A stretch of 41,408 nt of DNA from DTFZ01 sp964510055 (GCA_964510055.1 CAZDZY010000013.1:1-41408); one strand, 5' to 3'. Counted from the stretch's first letter, positions 32,043-41,408 are shown. The notes: generated by a model not told the origin, from the letters alone. Numbers and translations: made by a program.

Positions 32043-33233
32043 ATGACGTTATCCAATAAAGCTTTGGGGATATCTCCCTCTATGACCTTAAAAATATCCG
32101 CAACGGCTAAAAAAATGCAAGCCGAGGGCATAGATATAATAGACTTTGGCGCGGGTGAACCGGATTTCGATACGCCTGTAAATATTAAGGATGCGGCGAA
32201 AAAAGCGCTCGATATGGGGTTGACGCATTATACGCCCGCCGCCGGTATGCCGGAGCTAAGGGCAGCGATAGCGAAAAGGCTTAAGCGCATGTACGGGCTC
32301 GAGTATTTACAGGGTGATATAGTGGTATCCAACGGGGCCAAGCATTCGTTATTCAACGTATTTGCCGCTATACTCAACCCGGGAGACGAAGTAATAATCC
32401 CTGTCCCGTATTGGCTGACTTACCCTGAGCTTGTGCGCATGTCCGACGGGATCCCAGTATATCTTGAATCGGATGAGAGTTTCAAGGTGACCGCGAAGAG
32501 CATAAAAAATGCCGTAACGCCGAAAACCAAAGCGCTCATACTAAACTCTCCTTCCAATCCCAGCGGGGCAGTGTATACGGAGGAGGAGCTTAAAGAAATA
32601 GCGCAAGCGGCCGTTAGTGCAAATATATTCGTCATTTCCGACGAGATATACGACGAACTGATATACGAAGGAAAGCACGTAAGCATAGCTTCGCTGGGCA
32701 AAGAGATAAAGGATATAACGATACTGGTCAACGGCCTGTCAAAGACATATGCCATGACGGGGTGGAGACTGGGATATACCGCAAGTACCGCGGAGATAGC
32801 GGAAGTTATGGGCGCGTATCAGTCGCACGCGACTTCAAACCCGAATTCCATCGCGCAGTATGCTGCCATCGAAGCGCTTCAAGGGCAGCAGGAGACCGTT
32901 GCGCGCATGAAAGAAGCGTTCGACCGCCGCAGGCTGATGCTTTGCGATATGGTAAATAGTATAGAAGGGCTGACGTGCAGGTTCCCTGCCGGAGCCTTTT
33001 ATGTGATGATGGATATATCAAAGCTCAAGGGGGCAAGGACGCAAGGCGGGCAGGTTATCACCGGCTCGCTGAGCTTTACGGAAGCGCTGCTCAAAGAAGG
33101 GGGTACAGCCGTAGTTCCGGGCATATCTTTCGGAGCTGATGATTATGTAAGGCTAAGCTACGCTACGAGCGACGAGAGGATCGCCGCGGGAATGACAAGG
33201 ATAGGTAAATTCGTAAAATCACTTAAATGGTGA
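32043..33233 (+). CDS. Pyridoxal-phosphate aminotransferase, probable aspartate aminotransferase
   Basis: A 396-residue class I/II aminotransferase that most likely interconverts aspartate/2-oxoglutarate and oxaloacetate/glutamate. Features: DFGAGEPDFDTP near residues 33-45, the NSPSNPSGAVY loop, VISDEIYDEL, and the PLP-binding Lys234 in LSKTYAMTGWRLGY. The conserved C-terminal arginine lies in DDYVRLSYA. The ATG at 32043 follows GGAGG. It precedes the citrate-synthase-like gene by 17 bases, so the two may share an mRNA and both handle oxaloacetate. The exact amino-acid preference is inferred from family resemblance to AspB. Confidence 0.9.
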   Translation: MTLSNKALGISPSMTLKISATAKKMQAEGIDIIDFGAGEPDFDTPVNIKDAAKKALDMGLTHYTPAAGMPELRAAIAKRLKRMYGLEYLQGDIVVSNGAKHSLFNVFAAILNPGDEVIIPVPYWLTYPELVRMSDGIPVYLESDESFKVTAKSIKNAVTPKTKALILNSPSNPSGAVYTEEELKEIAQAAVSANIFVISDEIYDELIYEGKHVSIASLGKEIKDITILVNGLSKTYAMTGWRLGYTASTAEIAEVMGAYQSHATSNPNSIAQYAAIEALQGQQETVARMKEAFDRRRLMLCDMVNSIEGLTCRFPAGAFYVMMDISKLKGARTQGGQVITGSLSFTEALLKEGGTAVVPGISFGADDYVRLSYATSDERIAAGMTRIGKFVKSLKW

Positions 33234-33250
33234 TAGAGGGAGCGGCTAAT

Positions 33251-34651
33251 ATGAAAATAAACTTAGACAGGTGGAATGTTCTTCAGGAGAACGACTATCG
33301 TTTCTCGTTTCAGGACGTGAAAGAGCCGCAGCTGTTCCGGGATATGTTTGAATACGATTCAGTGCCGAAGATCACGTTCAATCACAGGGTCGTTCCTATG
33401 CATATGCCGGATAACATATGGATAACGGATACGACATTCAGGGACGGGCAGCAGTCGAGGACTCCGTTTACGGTAAAGCAGGTAGTAGATCTTTATAAGA
33501 TGGAGCACCGCTTAGGAGGGCCTAAAGGCATCATCCGGCAGAGCGAGTTTTTTGTATATACGAGCAAGGATAAAGAAGCGCTTCAGGCATGCCTTGACCT
33601 CGGTTACGAATACCCCGAGGTCACTGCGTGGATAAGGGCGAGCGAAAAAGATTTCGATCTTGCGGAAAAGTTCGGCATAAAGGAAACGGGCATACTCGTA
33701 AGCTGCTCCGACTATCATATATTTAAGAAGATGAACATGACCAGGAAACAGGCCATGGATATGTACCTCGGCATAGTAAAAAAAGCTATAGAGCACGGGA
33801 TACGCCCAAGGTGCCATTTCGAGGACATAACGAGGGCGGACTTTTACGGATTTGTCATCCCGTTCGCCGACGAGCTCATGAAGATAATGCAGGAAACCGG
33901 CGTTCCTATCAAGATACGCATGTGCGACACCCTTGGGTACGGAGTTACGTATCCCGGCGCATCGCTCCCGAGGAGCGTACAGGGGATAGTATACGGCCTC
34001 CGGTTCTATTCGGGCTTTCCTTCGGAACTGCTCGAGTGGCATGGGCACAACGATTTCCATAAAGTAGTGACCAACGCGGCGACCGCGTGGCTGTACGGCG
34101 CGTCATCCGTAAACTGCTCTATACTCGGCATAGGGGAGAGGACGGGCAACTGCCCGCTCGAAGCTATGGTAATGGAATACTGCGGCCTTAAGGGAACGGC
34201 CGACGGGATGGATTTATCGGTTATAACCGAGATGGCGGATTACTTTGAGAACGAACTCAATAGCGAGATAGACCCGAGGGCGCCGTTTGTGGGAAGGAAT
34301 TTCAACTCGACGCGCGCCGGTATCCACGCCGACGGGCTGCTGAAGGATGAAGAGATATACAACATATTCAACACCGAGAAAATATTGAAGAGACCGGTCA
34401 CGGTTGCCATAAACGCACACTCAGGCCTTGCGGGCATAGCCCATTGGGTAAACTCCCATTTTAAACTCAGGGGCGAGCTTATTGTTGATAAAAAAGATGA
34501 GCTTGTCGCGAACATAAAAAATGAGGTGGATAGAGAATTTGAAGAGGGAAGGACGACATCTTTCGGCGATGACGAGCTGGAATTCATAATGCGGCAGCTC
34601 GACGAAGAAAGGTACTTCATGTTCTGCCACCATATAGCAAACTTAAAATAA
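33251..34651 (+). CDS. Probable Re-citrate synthase (HMGL/isopropylmalate synthase superfamily)
   Basis: A 466-residue TIM-barrel enzyme of the DRE-metallolyase family. The barrel motif ITDTTFRDGQQS binds the metal and substrate, and WHGHNDFHKVV carries the metal histidines. GIGERTGNCPLEAMVMEY and STRAGIHADGLLKDEEIYNIFNTEKIL are familiar from the Re-citrate synthase of Clostridium kluyveri and relatives. It lacks the regulatory C-terminal domain of typical LeuA and has an N-terminal extension (~65 residues) before the barrel. Re-citrate synthase joins acetyl-CoA and oxaloacetate with the opposite stereochemistry to the usual enzyme. Homocitrate or another 2-acylmalate synthase remains possible. 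The ATG has GAGGGA nine bases upstream. Confidence 0.78.
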   Translation: MKINLDRWNVLQENDYRFSFQDVKEPQLFRDMFEYDSVPKITFNHRVVPMHMPDNIWITDTTFRDGQQSRTPFTVKQVVDLYKMEHRLGGPKGIIRQSEFFVYTSKDKEALQACLDLGYEYPEVTAWIRASEKDFDLAEKFGIKETGILVSCSDYHIFKKMNMTRKQAMDMYLGIVKKAIEHGIRPRCHFEDITRADFYGFVIPFADELMKIMQETGVPIKIRMCDTLGYGVTYPGASLPRSVQGIVYGLRFYSGFPSELLEWHGHNDFHKVVTNAATAWLYGASSVNCSILGIGERTGNCPLEAMVMEYCGLKGTADGMDLSVITEMADYFENELNSEIDPRAPFVGRNFNSTRAGIHADGLLKDEEIYNIFNTEKILKRPVTVAINAHSGLAGIAHWVNSHFKLRGELIVDKKDELVANIKNEVDREFEEGRTTSFGDDELEFIMRQLDEERYFMFCHHIANLK

Positions 34652-34687
34652 AAACAAGGCGTATTAATATACGCCTTGTTTTTTATT
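34651..34687 (+). terminator. Strong rho-independent terminator
   Basis: AAAACAAGGCGTAT and ATACGCCTTGTTTT form a perfect stem (34651-34680) with a run of T to 34684. It ends the aminotransferase-citrate synthase transcript. Confidence 0.9.
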
Positions 34688-34706
34688 TCGTGCATTATAA
34701 ACCTTA

Positions 34707-34976
34707 TTAGAAACTATCCTTGAATGATTTGCCGGGCTTAAACGACGGCGATTTTGACGCGGGTATATCTATCGGCTTTCCGGTCGCCGGGTTTACACCC
34801 TTCCTCGCTGCTCTCTGCTTAAGCTCGAAAGTACCGAACCCTGTCCACTGTACTTTGTCGCCCTTCGCAAGCGTGCCGCTTACTACGTCGACAAATGCTG
34901 CGAGACAGCCTTCAGCGTCTTTCTTTTTCAGATTAGCCTTTTCTGCTACCGCTTCGATCAACTCTGTTTTGTTCAT
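34707..34976 (-). CDS. hup: DNA-binding protein HU
   Basis: An 89-residue histone-like protein that bends DNA as a dimer. The whole sequence matches: MNKTELIEAVAEKANLKKKDAE, GFGTFELKQRAARKGVNPATGKPIDIPASKSPSFKPGKSFKD. The ATG at 34976 has GGAGG nine bases upstream; a longer in-frame start is not credible. It follows mazG by 96 bases. In many clostridia HU sits in the spoVB/yabM-mazG cluster, as here. Confidence 0.96.
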   Translation of the reverse strand: MNKTELIEAVAEKANLKKKDAEGCLAAFVDVVSGTLAKGDKVQWTGFGTFELKQRAARKGVNPATGKPIDIPASKSPSFKPGKSFKDSF

Positions 34977-35072
34977 TAATAAATTCCTCCTGTATGAATT
35001 TGTGAGTGAATATACAATTTGTATATTTAACTTTTTCCGCAAATGCGGAAATTATACACAATAATAAATAAT

Positions 35073-36485
35073 TTATTCTTTTTTAAGACATTTTGCATAA
35101 TCCCATATCTCATCCAGTTCCGCAGGGCTGCATGTTTTCATATCGATATTGCGCATTCCTGCAAAGTTTTCAGCAGCCTCAAATCTCGATATAAACTTAT
35201 CAACAGCTTTCTGAAGCGCCGTTTCAGGCTCAATACCTGCAAGCCTTGCTACGTTGACCGCGGAAAACAGCAAATCGCCGCATTCTTCAGCAATCGTTTC
35301 TTTATTAAGGCTTTGTTCAACTTCGGCGATCTCTTCTTTCAGCTTTGAGATCGCGCCCTCGACGCCTGAAAAGTCCATGCCGCTGCGCGCAGCTTTTGAC
35401 TGTACCTTTTCGCTCCTCATCAATGCGGGCATGCTTTTAGGTACATTCCTGAGCACTTCGGCCTGCGTTTGATGGCCCTTCTCCGCCTTTTTAATCTGAT
35501 CCCAGTTTTTCAGCACCGCTTCGGGAGTATCCGCCACATCTTCGCCGAATATGTGCGTATGCCGCGATATCATCTTGCTGCATATTGCGGTGGTAACGTC
35601 GGATATGTCGAACTCGCCGCACTGACCGGCGATCTTCGCATGAAACGCCACCTGCAGCAGCACGTCACCGAGTTCGTCGCACAGGGCTTCCATATCGCCT
35701 TCGTCTATAGCCTCGATTACTTCATAGCTCTCTTCGACCAGATATCGTTTAAGGCTCTCGTGAGTCTGCTCTTTGTCCCACGGGCACCCGCTCTTTGCGC
35801 GAAGCCTGTCCATTATAGCGACAAGGTCGGAAAACGTATATCTTCCCTTGCTTTCAAGGGCACCCGGGGGCGCCACTATGCTAGTATAATAACCGTACGA
35901 CTGCTCGCAGTCAAGCATGGAAAGGGGGATTTTTTTCTTAATCTTTCCTCTGGTATCGGAAAACATAATAAAATGCATATCGTCGTAATATTTTGACAGT
36001 TTCAATTTAAGCTCTGAAGCGGCAAGCTTGTTATCTATTTCATTTATAACAAGCGTTACGTCGGTATCTGTCAATTTGTCGAATGAAGCGGCATTGTAGA
36101 TGGAAACGCCGTTTACGCTGTCCGCGAATCCCTCTTCGAACGCAAGGCACAGTGCGGCGTCGCCGCCCGGTATGACGGTTACGTTGCCGCCTTTATCCCT
36201 TACCTGCTTTACAAGGTTTGCGGCTATCCTATTTCCCGGGATATCCACGAGAACAATAAAAATGAGCCCGTCATAAAGCAGGACTTCAGCCGATTTTTTG
36301 ATCAGTTCGTCGTAATCTGTCGAACTTTCGTATATTGCGTCAAGAGACTCGTAGGTAATACCGTTCTCTTTAAAAACAGGCGTGATGTCCGTCTGAAGCA
36401 CGACCCTTGCTGCGGCCTTTGCCGCTGCCAGTACTTTATCCGAAACTTCACCGTTTGCGTCCATGCTTGCTATGGTTATATTCAT
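35073..36485 (-). CDS. mazG: Nucleoside triphosphate pyrophosphohydrolase MazG with degenerate methylase-like N-terminal domain
   Basis: A 470-residue protein of the YabN/MazG type. Residues ~1-210 correspond in place and length to the tetrapyrrole-methylase-like domain of YabN, but the expected GxGPGD start motif is replaced by ITIASMDANGEV, so this half is probably not an active methylase. The MazG part has CPWDKEQTHESLKRYLVEESYEVIEAIDEGD followed by ELGDVLLQVAFHAKI, giving the EExxE and ExxD metal-binding sites, and a second MazG-like block near the end (LKEEIAEVEQSL, EECGDLLFSAVNVARL). MazG removes damaged or excess NTPs. It starts directly at the end of the upstream transporter gene. Confidence 0.9.
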   Translation of the reverse strand: MNITIASMDANGEVSDKVLAAAKAAARVVLQTDITPVFKENGITYESLDAIYESSTDYDELIKKSAEVLLYDGLIFIVLVDIPGNRIAANLVKQVRDKGGNVTVIPGGDAALCLAFEEGFADSVNGVSIYNAASFDKLTDTDVTLVINEIDNKLAASELKLKLSKYYDDMHFIMFSDTRGKIKKKIPLSMLDCEQSYGYYTSIVAPPGALESKGRYTFSDLVAIMDRLRAKSGCPWDKEQTHESLKRYLVEESYEVIEAIDEGDMEALCDELGDVLLQVAFHAKIAGQCGEFDISDVTTAICSKMISRHTHIFGEDVADTPEAVLKNWDQIKKAEKGHQTQAEVLRNVPKSMPALMRSEKVQSKAARSGMDFSGVEGAISKLKEEIAEVEQSLNKETIAEECGDLLFSAVNVARLAGIEPETALQKAVDKFISRFEAAENFAGMRNIDMKTCSPAELDEIWDYAKCLKKE

Positions 36486-38105
36486 CTATTTGCCCCAAAA
36501 GCCAAGTTTATTCATAAATCTAGTTATTCTCGAACCGCCAGGAATAAATTCCATATCGTCACGTTTAAGGGCGCCAAATACGAATATCAATATGATATAT
36601 ATCAAACCTGAAGCCGCTATTGTCAACACCGTAGCCATCCTGTCTGAAACCAAAGTTGAGAAAAATGGCTTAGCGAAATATACGAACACGCCCATTACGC
36701 CTGCTGCTAATATAGGCTTAAATATATATTCCGTAATATTCAATCTGAACTTGGAGTATTTGAGAACAAAGATAACGTCGAGCAATGCCGCGATTGCATA
36801 ACATGCTACAGTACCTATAGCCGCGCCTTTGATATTGACGTCGGGCATCCTGATATAGATCAAACTAACGGCGATCTTTACCGCAACGCCTATAAACAGG
36901 TTTATGACCGGGATCCTGGTCTTCCCAAGCCCCTGCAATATGCCGGTCATCGTCTGAAGTATCGTAAGGAAAAGTACGCCGATCGCCATGATAGCAAGCA
37001 GCGTTCCAGCTGTTTCGAGACTGTCTCCTTTAAGACCCGAAAATAACAGATGCATTATTGGCTGCGCCAGAAGGAAGAACCCAACTGCGCAGGGCAAACC
37101 AACGAGCATAGCAAGCTTAAATCCCATGCCTGATTTTTTCGCGGCTCCAAGTGTATCATTTTTTGCCAGCGACGAGGAAATAGCGGGTACAAGACTCATG
37201 GCTAGCGCCATAGATAATACAGCAGGCATATTAATCAGAGGATTAACAAATCCGGTAAGAAGGCCGAACAGCCCTTTTGCTTGGTCATATGTATAGCCGA
37301 TATCCATAAGCGAGTTTGTTACTATAGCGGTGTCGGCCAATTGAACAAGGGGCATGGCGCATGCGCCGATGATTACGGGTAAAGCCAAACGAAAAAGTCT
37401 GTTACCAATACCGGCCTCTATCGGCTGAGAACGCAATGTGGCGGTTGTACTGATTTTGGATTTTATATCGGTTTTGCGTATTTTATATACCGCGATCATG
37501 AATATAAAAGCCATTATCTCAGAAATAGTAACGCCAAGCATCGCACCGGCAGCGCCGTACTCAAGGCCGTAATCTTTCCAAAGATAAGCAAAATAGAGGC
37601 CTAATCCAAGCTTGCCTGCCTGTTCAATAAGCTGTGAAAATGCAGTCGGGGACATCATCTGCAGGCCTTGAAAATATCCCCTGTAAGCTGAGATAACCGC
37701 GACAAAAAACAGTGACGGAGCTATTGCAATAAATGAATAACTTGACTCTGGTATTCCTACTATGTTTGCAATTGGGTTGCTTAACAACACCATTAAGACA
37801 GAAGCCACTACCCCGATGAAAAGCAGCGACCTTAATGCTTTACGAAAAACATCGTTAGCCCCCTTGTAGTCGTTAAGAGCTACGCGTTCCGAGACCATCT
37901 TTGAAATAGCTACTGGCATGCCCGCGCTCGCGATTGCAAGTAAAAACACATACGTTGGATATGCCGCCTGATAGTATGCCATCCCATCCTCGGTAATTAA
38001 GTTGCCCAGAGGTATCCTGAAAACAGCTCCTATAGCTTTTACAACGATCCCTATGATACCCAGTATAGCCGCCCCGGCCACAAAACTTTTCTGGCTTTTG
38101 GACAT
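36486..38105 (-). CDS. Polysaccharide biosynthesis/flippase family protein (SpoVB/YabM-like)
   Basis: A 539-residue polytopic membrane protein of the MOP flippase superfamily, with about 14 hydrophobic helices. Signature stretches: FVAGAAILGIIGIVVKAIGAVFRIPLGN at the N terminus, YRGYFQGLQMMSPTAFSQLIEQ (residues ~142-163) and GILQGLGKTRIPVINLFIG. The family includes SpoVB, needed for spore cortex, and YabM; they are thought to flip lipid-linked wall precursors. The gene order with mazG and HU matches the yabM-yabN region of Bacillus, so a YabM-like assignment is as likely as SpoVB proper. A sigma-A-like promoter lies upstream. Confidence 0.88.
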   Translation of the reverse strand: MSKSQKSFVAGAAILGIIGIVVKAIGAVFRIPLGNLITEDGMAYYQAAYPTYVFLLAIASAGMPVAISKMVSERVALNDYKGANDVFRKALRSLLFIGVVASVLMVLLSNPIANIVGIPESSYSFIAIAPSLFFVAVISAYRGYFQGLQMMSPTAFSQLIEQAGKLGLGLYFAYLWKDYGLEYGAAGAMLGVTISEIMAFIFMIAVYKIRKTDIKSKISTTATLRSQPIEAGIGNRLFRLALPVIIGACAMPLVQLADTAIVTNSLMDIGYTYDQAKGLFGLLTGFVNPLINMPAVLSMALAMSLVPAISSSLAKNDTLGAAKKSGMGFKLAMLVGLPCAVGFFLLAQPIMHLLFSGLKGDSLETAGTLLAIMAIGVLFLTILQTMTGILQGLGKTRIPVINLFIGVAVKIAVSLIYIRMPDVNIKGAAIGTVACYAIAALLDVIFVLKYSKFRLNITEYIFKPILAAGVMGVFVYFAKPFFSTLVSDRMATVLTIAASGLIYIILIFVFGALKRDDMEFIPGGSRITRFMNKLGFWGK

Positions 38106-38150
38106 GTAATATCTCCGATCATCAGGATTTTTACACTTATATGTTTATGA

Positions 38151-38179
38151 ATTATATTATATAATTTATCGTTTGCCAA
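38151..38179 (-). promoter_or_regulatory. Sigma-A-like promoter for spoVB/yabM-like-mazG
   Basis: On the minus strand TTGGCA (38174-38179), 17 bases, TATAAT (38151-38156), 45 bases before the ATG. Confidence 0.65.
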
Positions 38180-38214
38180 TGATTACAGGCAAATAAAAGA
38201 GTTGGGCATTTAGA

Positions 38215-38243
38215 TTGTGCTTAATATTCAGTTACTGTATAAT
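38215..38243 (+). promoter_or_regulatory. Sigma-A-like promoter for trmL
   Basis: TTGTGC (38215-38220), 17 bases, TATAAT (38238-38243), 17 bases before the trmL ATG. The divergent promoter at 38151-38179 is about 35 bases away. Confidence 0.65.
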
Positions 38244-38260
38244 CATGCGGGGGAAGTGAA

Positions 38261-38722
38261 ATGCGGATAAATATCGTACTTGTAGAGCCGGAGATACCGG
38301 CGAATACCGGAAACATCGCGAGGACGTGCTCCGTGACCGGCGCTCAGCTTCATCTAGTAAAACCGCTTGGGTTTTCTATATCAGATAAGCATCTGAAAAG
38401 GGCAGGCCTCGATTACTGGCCGCACCTTAACGTAAAAGTGCATGAGAGCTTAAGCGATTTTTTCGGCAGCACAAACGGAACGTATTACTACTGCTCAACG
38501 AAAGCGAAGAAATATTACCATGAAGTCAGGTTCGAAGACGGATGCTACCTGCTTTTCGGGAAAGAAACGAAAGGGTTGCCGGAAGAGATGATATTCTCCG
38601 ATCCCGAACACGCGATAAAGATACCCATGAGAGAAGGCCTTCGTTCGCTGAATCTGTCAAACTCGGTCGCAATAGTGCTGTACGAAGTTCTGCGGCAGGG
38701 CGATTTTAACGGCCTCAAATAA
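38261..38722 (+). CDS. trmL: tRNA (cytidine/uridine-34 2'-O)-methyltransferase TrmL
   Basis: A 153-residue SPOUT-fold enzyme that methylates the ribose of the wobble nucleotide of certain leucine tRNAs. Motif 1 is VLVEPEIPANTGNIARTC near the N terminus. Motif 2 is YLLFGKETKGLPEEM (residues ~102-116) and motif 3 is IKIPMREGLRSLNLSNSVAIVLYEVLRQ, together forming the trefoil-knot SAM site. Length is that of minimal single-domain family members. GGGGGAAGTG precedes the ATG. It stands alone, just upstream of the glycolytic genes. Confidence 0.94.
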   Translation: MRINIVLVEPEIPANTGNIARTCSVTGAQLHLVKPLGFSISDKHLKRAGLDYWPHLNVKVHESLSDFFGSTNGTYYYCSTKAKKYYHEVRFEDGCYLLFGKETKGLPEEMIFSDPEHAIKIPMREGLRSLNLSNSVAIVLYEVLRQGDFNGLK

Positions 38723-38761
38723 AAGCCGCCTTTCACATGCTGCCGGATAACCAATTATATC

Positions 38762-38790
38762 TTGCTTTTTTCGCCCTTTTCGAATAAAAT
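38762..38790 (+). promoter_or_regulatory. Sigma-A-like promoter for pgk
   Basis: TTGCTT (38762-38767), 17 bases, TAAAAT (38785-38790), 64 bases before the pgk ATG. A TTGACA at 38836-38841 is too close to the start codon to be its -35 box. Confidence 0.45.
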
Positions 38791-38853
38791 TATGCGGGAT
38801 AATTATACTTCTTTAGTATTAATATATTTCTTAAGATTGACAAGGAGCATGAA

Positions 38854-40038
<1,185 letters not shown>

Positions 40039-40058
40039 AGGGCCAAAGCAGACTGTTT

Positions 40059-40093
40059 AACGGGGCAGCCCTCTTTCGGGCGCCCTGTTTTTA
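40059..40093 (+). terminator. Hairpin between pgk and tpiA (attenuator or processing site)
   Basis: AACGGGG..GCCC (40059-40071) pairs with GGGC.CCCTGTT (40078-40088), with a small internal loop and a TCTTTC loop, followed by a T run. It may partly terminate or stabilise the mRNA so that pgk and tpiA levels differ. Confidence 0.55.
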
Positions 40094-40133
40094 TAAGAAA
40101 GGCAAATTTATAAATATTTATGGAGATGAAAAA

Positions 40134-40889
40134 ATGAGAAAACCTATCATTGCGGGAAACTGGAAGATGAACAAGACTGCGTCGGAAACGAAAAAGCTCA
40201 TCGCCGAACTGATACCTCTGGTCAAAGACGTTGCGAATATCGATATCGTTGTGTGCCCTCCGTTCGTTAACATCGAATCGGCGTCGGCAGCTTTAAAGGG
40301 AACGAATATAAAGCTCGGGGTACAGAATATGTATTTTGAGGAGAGCGGAGCGTACACGGGCGAGGTCGCCCCGGGCATGCTTCTCGAGTTCGGCGTTAAG
40401 TACGTAATAATAGGCCATTCCGAGAGAAGGCAGTATTTCGGCGAGACGGACGATTTGGTAAACAAGAAAGCGAAAGCCGCTCTTAAGTTCGGGCTCACGC
40501 CGATCATATGCGTCGGAGAGAAACTCGAAGAAAGGGAAGCGGGGATAACTTCGGAAGTCGTATGCAAACAGACGAAGCTCGCTTTACTGGGCTTGCGGGG
40601 AGACGAAGCTGAAGGAGTGGTTATCGCATACGAACCTATATGGGCAATAGGAACGGGAAAGACCGCGACCGCGGAAGACGCCAATGAGACGATAGCAGCG
40701 ATAAGGAACGCGGTAAAAGAGGCATTCGGACGCGAAACGGCGGAGAAGGTACGCATACAGTACGGCGGAAGCATGAAACCTTCCAACGCCGCCGAGCTTA
40801 TGGCAAAGCCCGAAATAGACGGAGGCCTCATAGGCGGAGCTTCGCTTAAGGCCGAGGATTTTTCGATGATCGTTAAATACAAGGGGTAA
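40134..40889 (+). CDS. tpiA: Triosephosphate isomerase
   Basis: A 251-residue TIM barrel that interconverts dihydroxyacetone phosphate and glyceraldehyde 3-phosphate. Active-site residues are in place: Asn9 and Lys11 (AGNWKMNKT), His95 (IIGHSERRQYFGE) and Glu167 (AYEPIWAIGTGKTA), with the phosphate-binding YGGSMKPSNA and GGLIGGASL near the C terminus. GGAG lies eight bases before the ATG. gpmI starts two bases after its stop, so the two are coupled. Confidence 0.98.
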   Translation: MRKPIIAGNWKMNKTASETKKLIAELIPLVKDVANIDIVVCPPFVNIESASAALKGTNIKLGVQNMYFEESGAYTGEVAPGMLLEFGVKYVIIGHSERRQYFGETDDLVNKKAKAALKFGLTPIICVGEKLEEREAGITSEVVCKQTKLALLGLRGDEAEGVVIAYEPIWAIGTGKTATAEDANETIAAIRNAVKEAFGRETAEKVRIQYGGSMKPSNAAELMAKPEIDGGLIGGASLKAEDFSMIVKYKG

Positions 40890-40891
40890 AC

Positions 40892-41408
40892 ATGAGCAAG
40901 AAACTGACAGCGCTCATAATACTCGACGGCTTCGGCGAAAGCCCGGAGCCCGGCAGCAAAGGAAACGCTATCCGCATTTCCGGCGTTCCTAATATTTTGG
41001 CCTTGAAAAATGAATATCCTCATACGCTTATCGGAGCTTCCGGTATGTCCGTAGGCCTGCCTGAAGGCCAGATGGGGAATTCAGAGGTGGGGCACCTCAA
41101 CATAGGCGCAGGAAGGATAGTCTACCAGGAGCTTACGAGGATAACGAAAGACATCAAAGACGGTGGGTTCTTTGAAAAGCGGGAATTCATTGAAGCAATC
41201 GATAACGCAAAGAAAAACGGCACAAAGCTGCACGCTTATGGGCTTACGTCCGACGGCGGGGTGCACAGCCACTTAGACCACCTTTACGCTTTGCTTAAGC
41301 TTGCCAGGCAGCGCGGGCTGGGCAACGTTTATATCCATTGTTTCATGGACGGAAGGGACGTTCCTCCCGACAGCGGCAAAGGGTATATAGAGCAGCTCGA
41401 AGAAAAGA
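40892..41408 (+). CDS. gpmI: 2,3-bisphosphoglycerate-independent phosphoglycerate mutase, 3'-truncated
   Basis: The first 172 codons are visible; the gene runs off the window. It interconverts 3- and 2-phosphoglycerate using two manganese ions. The N terminus ALIILDGFGESPEPGSKGNAI holds the first metal-binding Asp, and MGNSEVGHLNIGAGRIVYQEL has the phosphorylated Ser64. TSDGGVHSHLDHL and HCFMDGRDVPPDSG match the inserted substrate-binding domain. The full protein should be about 510 residues. AGGGG precedes the ATG. Confidence 0.96.
   Translation, partial: MSKKLTALIILDGFGESPEPGSKGNAIRISGVPNILALKNEYPHTLIGASGMSVGLPEGQMGNSEVGHLNIGAGRIVYQELTRITKDIKDGGFFEKREFIEAIDNAKKNGTKLHAYGLTSDGGVHSHLDHLYALLKLARQRGLGNVYIHCFMDGRDVPPDSGKGYIEQLEEK

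Noticed and set aside
35030..35055. TTTCCGCA/TGCGGAAA palindrome between mazG and hup as a terminator
   Set aside because: The loop would be too small and no T run follows on the minus strand.
38836..38841. TTGACA as the pgk -35 box
   Set aside because: It lies 13 bases before the ATG and abuts the ribosome-binding site, so no -10 box can fit.

Overview
The window reads as chromosome of an endospore-forming Firmicute of the class Clostridia. It carries the spoIIAA-spoIIAB-sigF operon, a spoVAC-spoVAD-spoVAE operon, an alpha/beta-type small acid-soluble spore protein, and YunB-, BofC-, SpoVB/YabM- and CotJC-like proteins. Housekeeping genes use many ATA isoleucine and AGG arginine codons with moderate G+C. 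An ADP-forming acyl-CoA synthetase and a probable Re-citrate synthase suggest an anaerobic fermentative metabolism. Genus and species cannot be read from the sequence.

Layout. 1-1.9 kb: 3' part of an ADP-forming acyl-CoA synthetase. 1.9-4.5 kb: zincin-like metallopeptidase, Y-family polymerase and a DUF1835/DUF3658 protein. 4.6-7.9 kb: nitroreductase, M15 carboxypeptidase-like lipoprotein, SDR epimerase and a GNAT acetyltransferase. 8.0-10.6 kb: probable spore genes (44-aa basic protein, Cys/Gly-rich protein, CotJC-like manganese catalase, low-complexity lipoprotein, SASP). 10.7-14.8 kb, minus strand: spoIIA operon, a MITE-like inverted-repeat element, two small ORFs, then spoVAC-AD-AE. 14.9-20.3 kb: two convergent class A penicillin-binding proteins. 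20.5-25.7 kb: yunB, yebC, bofC-like, FMN riboswitch-ribU, tsaE-tsaB-rimI, and a DUF4870 membrane protein. 25.8-30.4 kb: zinc-ribbon membrane protein, cysteine desulfurase-thiI, a 44-aa membrane protein and a SPOR-domain protein. 30.4-30.8 kb: noncoding tandem repeats of 118-119 bp. 30.9-34.7 kb: degV, aspartate aminotransferase and a Re-citrate synthase-like gene. 34.7-38.1 kb: spoVB/yabM-like, mazG and HU. 38.3 kb to the end: trmL and the glycolytic genes pgk-tpiA-gpmI (the last cut by the window edge).

How the genes fit together. SpoIIAA and SpoIIAB control sigma-F in the forespore. The SpoVA proteins move dipicolinic acid into the spore. The SASP protects spore DNA, the CotJC-like protein probably belongs to the coat, and BofC- and YunB-like proteins are sporulation accessories. 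TsaE and TsaB serve the t6A tRNA modification. The desulfurase supplies sulfur to ThiI. The FMN riboswitch controls riboflavin uptake by RibU. The aminotransferase and Re-citrate synthase together point to glutamate synthesis through an incomplete TCA cycle. Most of the window is conserved clostridial backbone; the unexplained material lies in the 30.4-30.8 kb repeats, the 13.0-13.2 kb element and several small ORFs. I see no CRISPR array, prophage, transposase or defence system.
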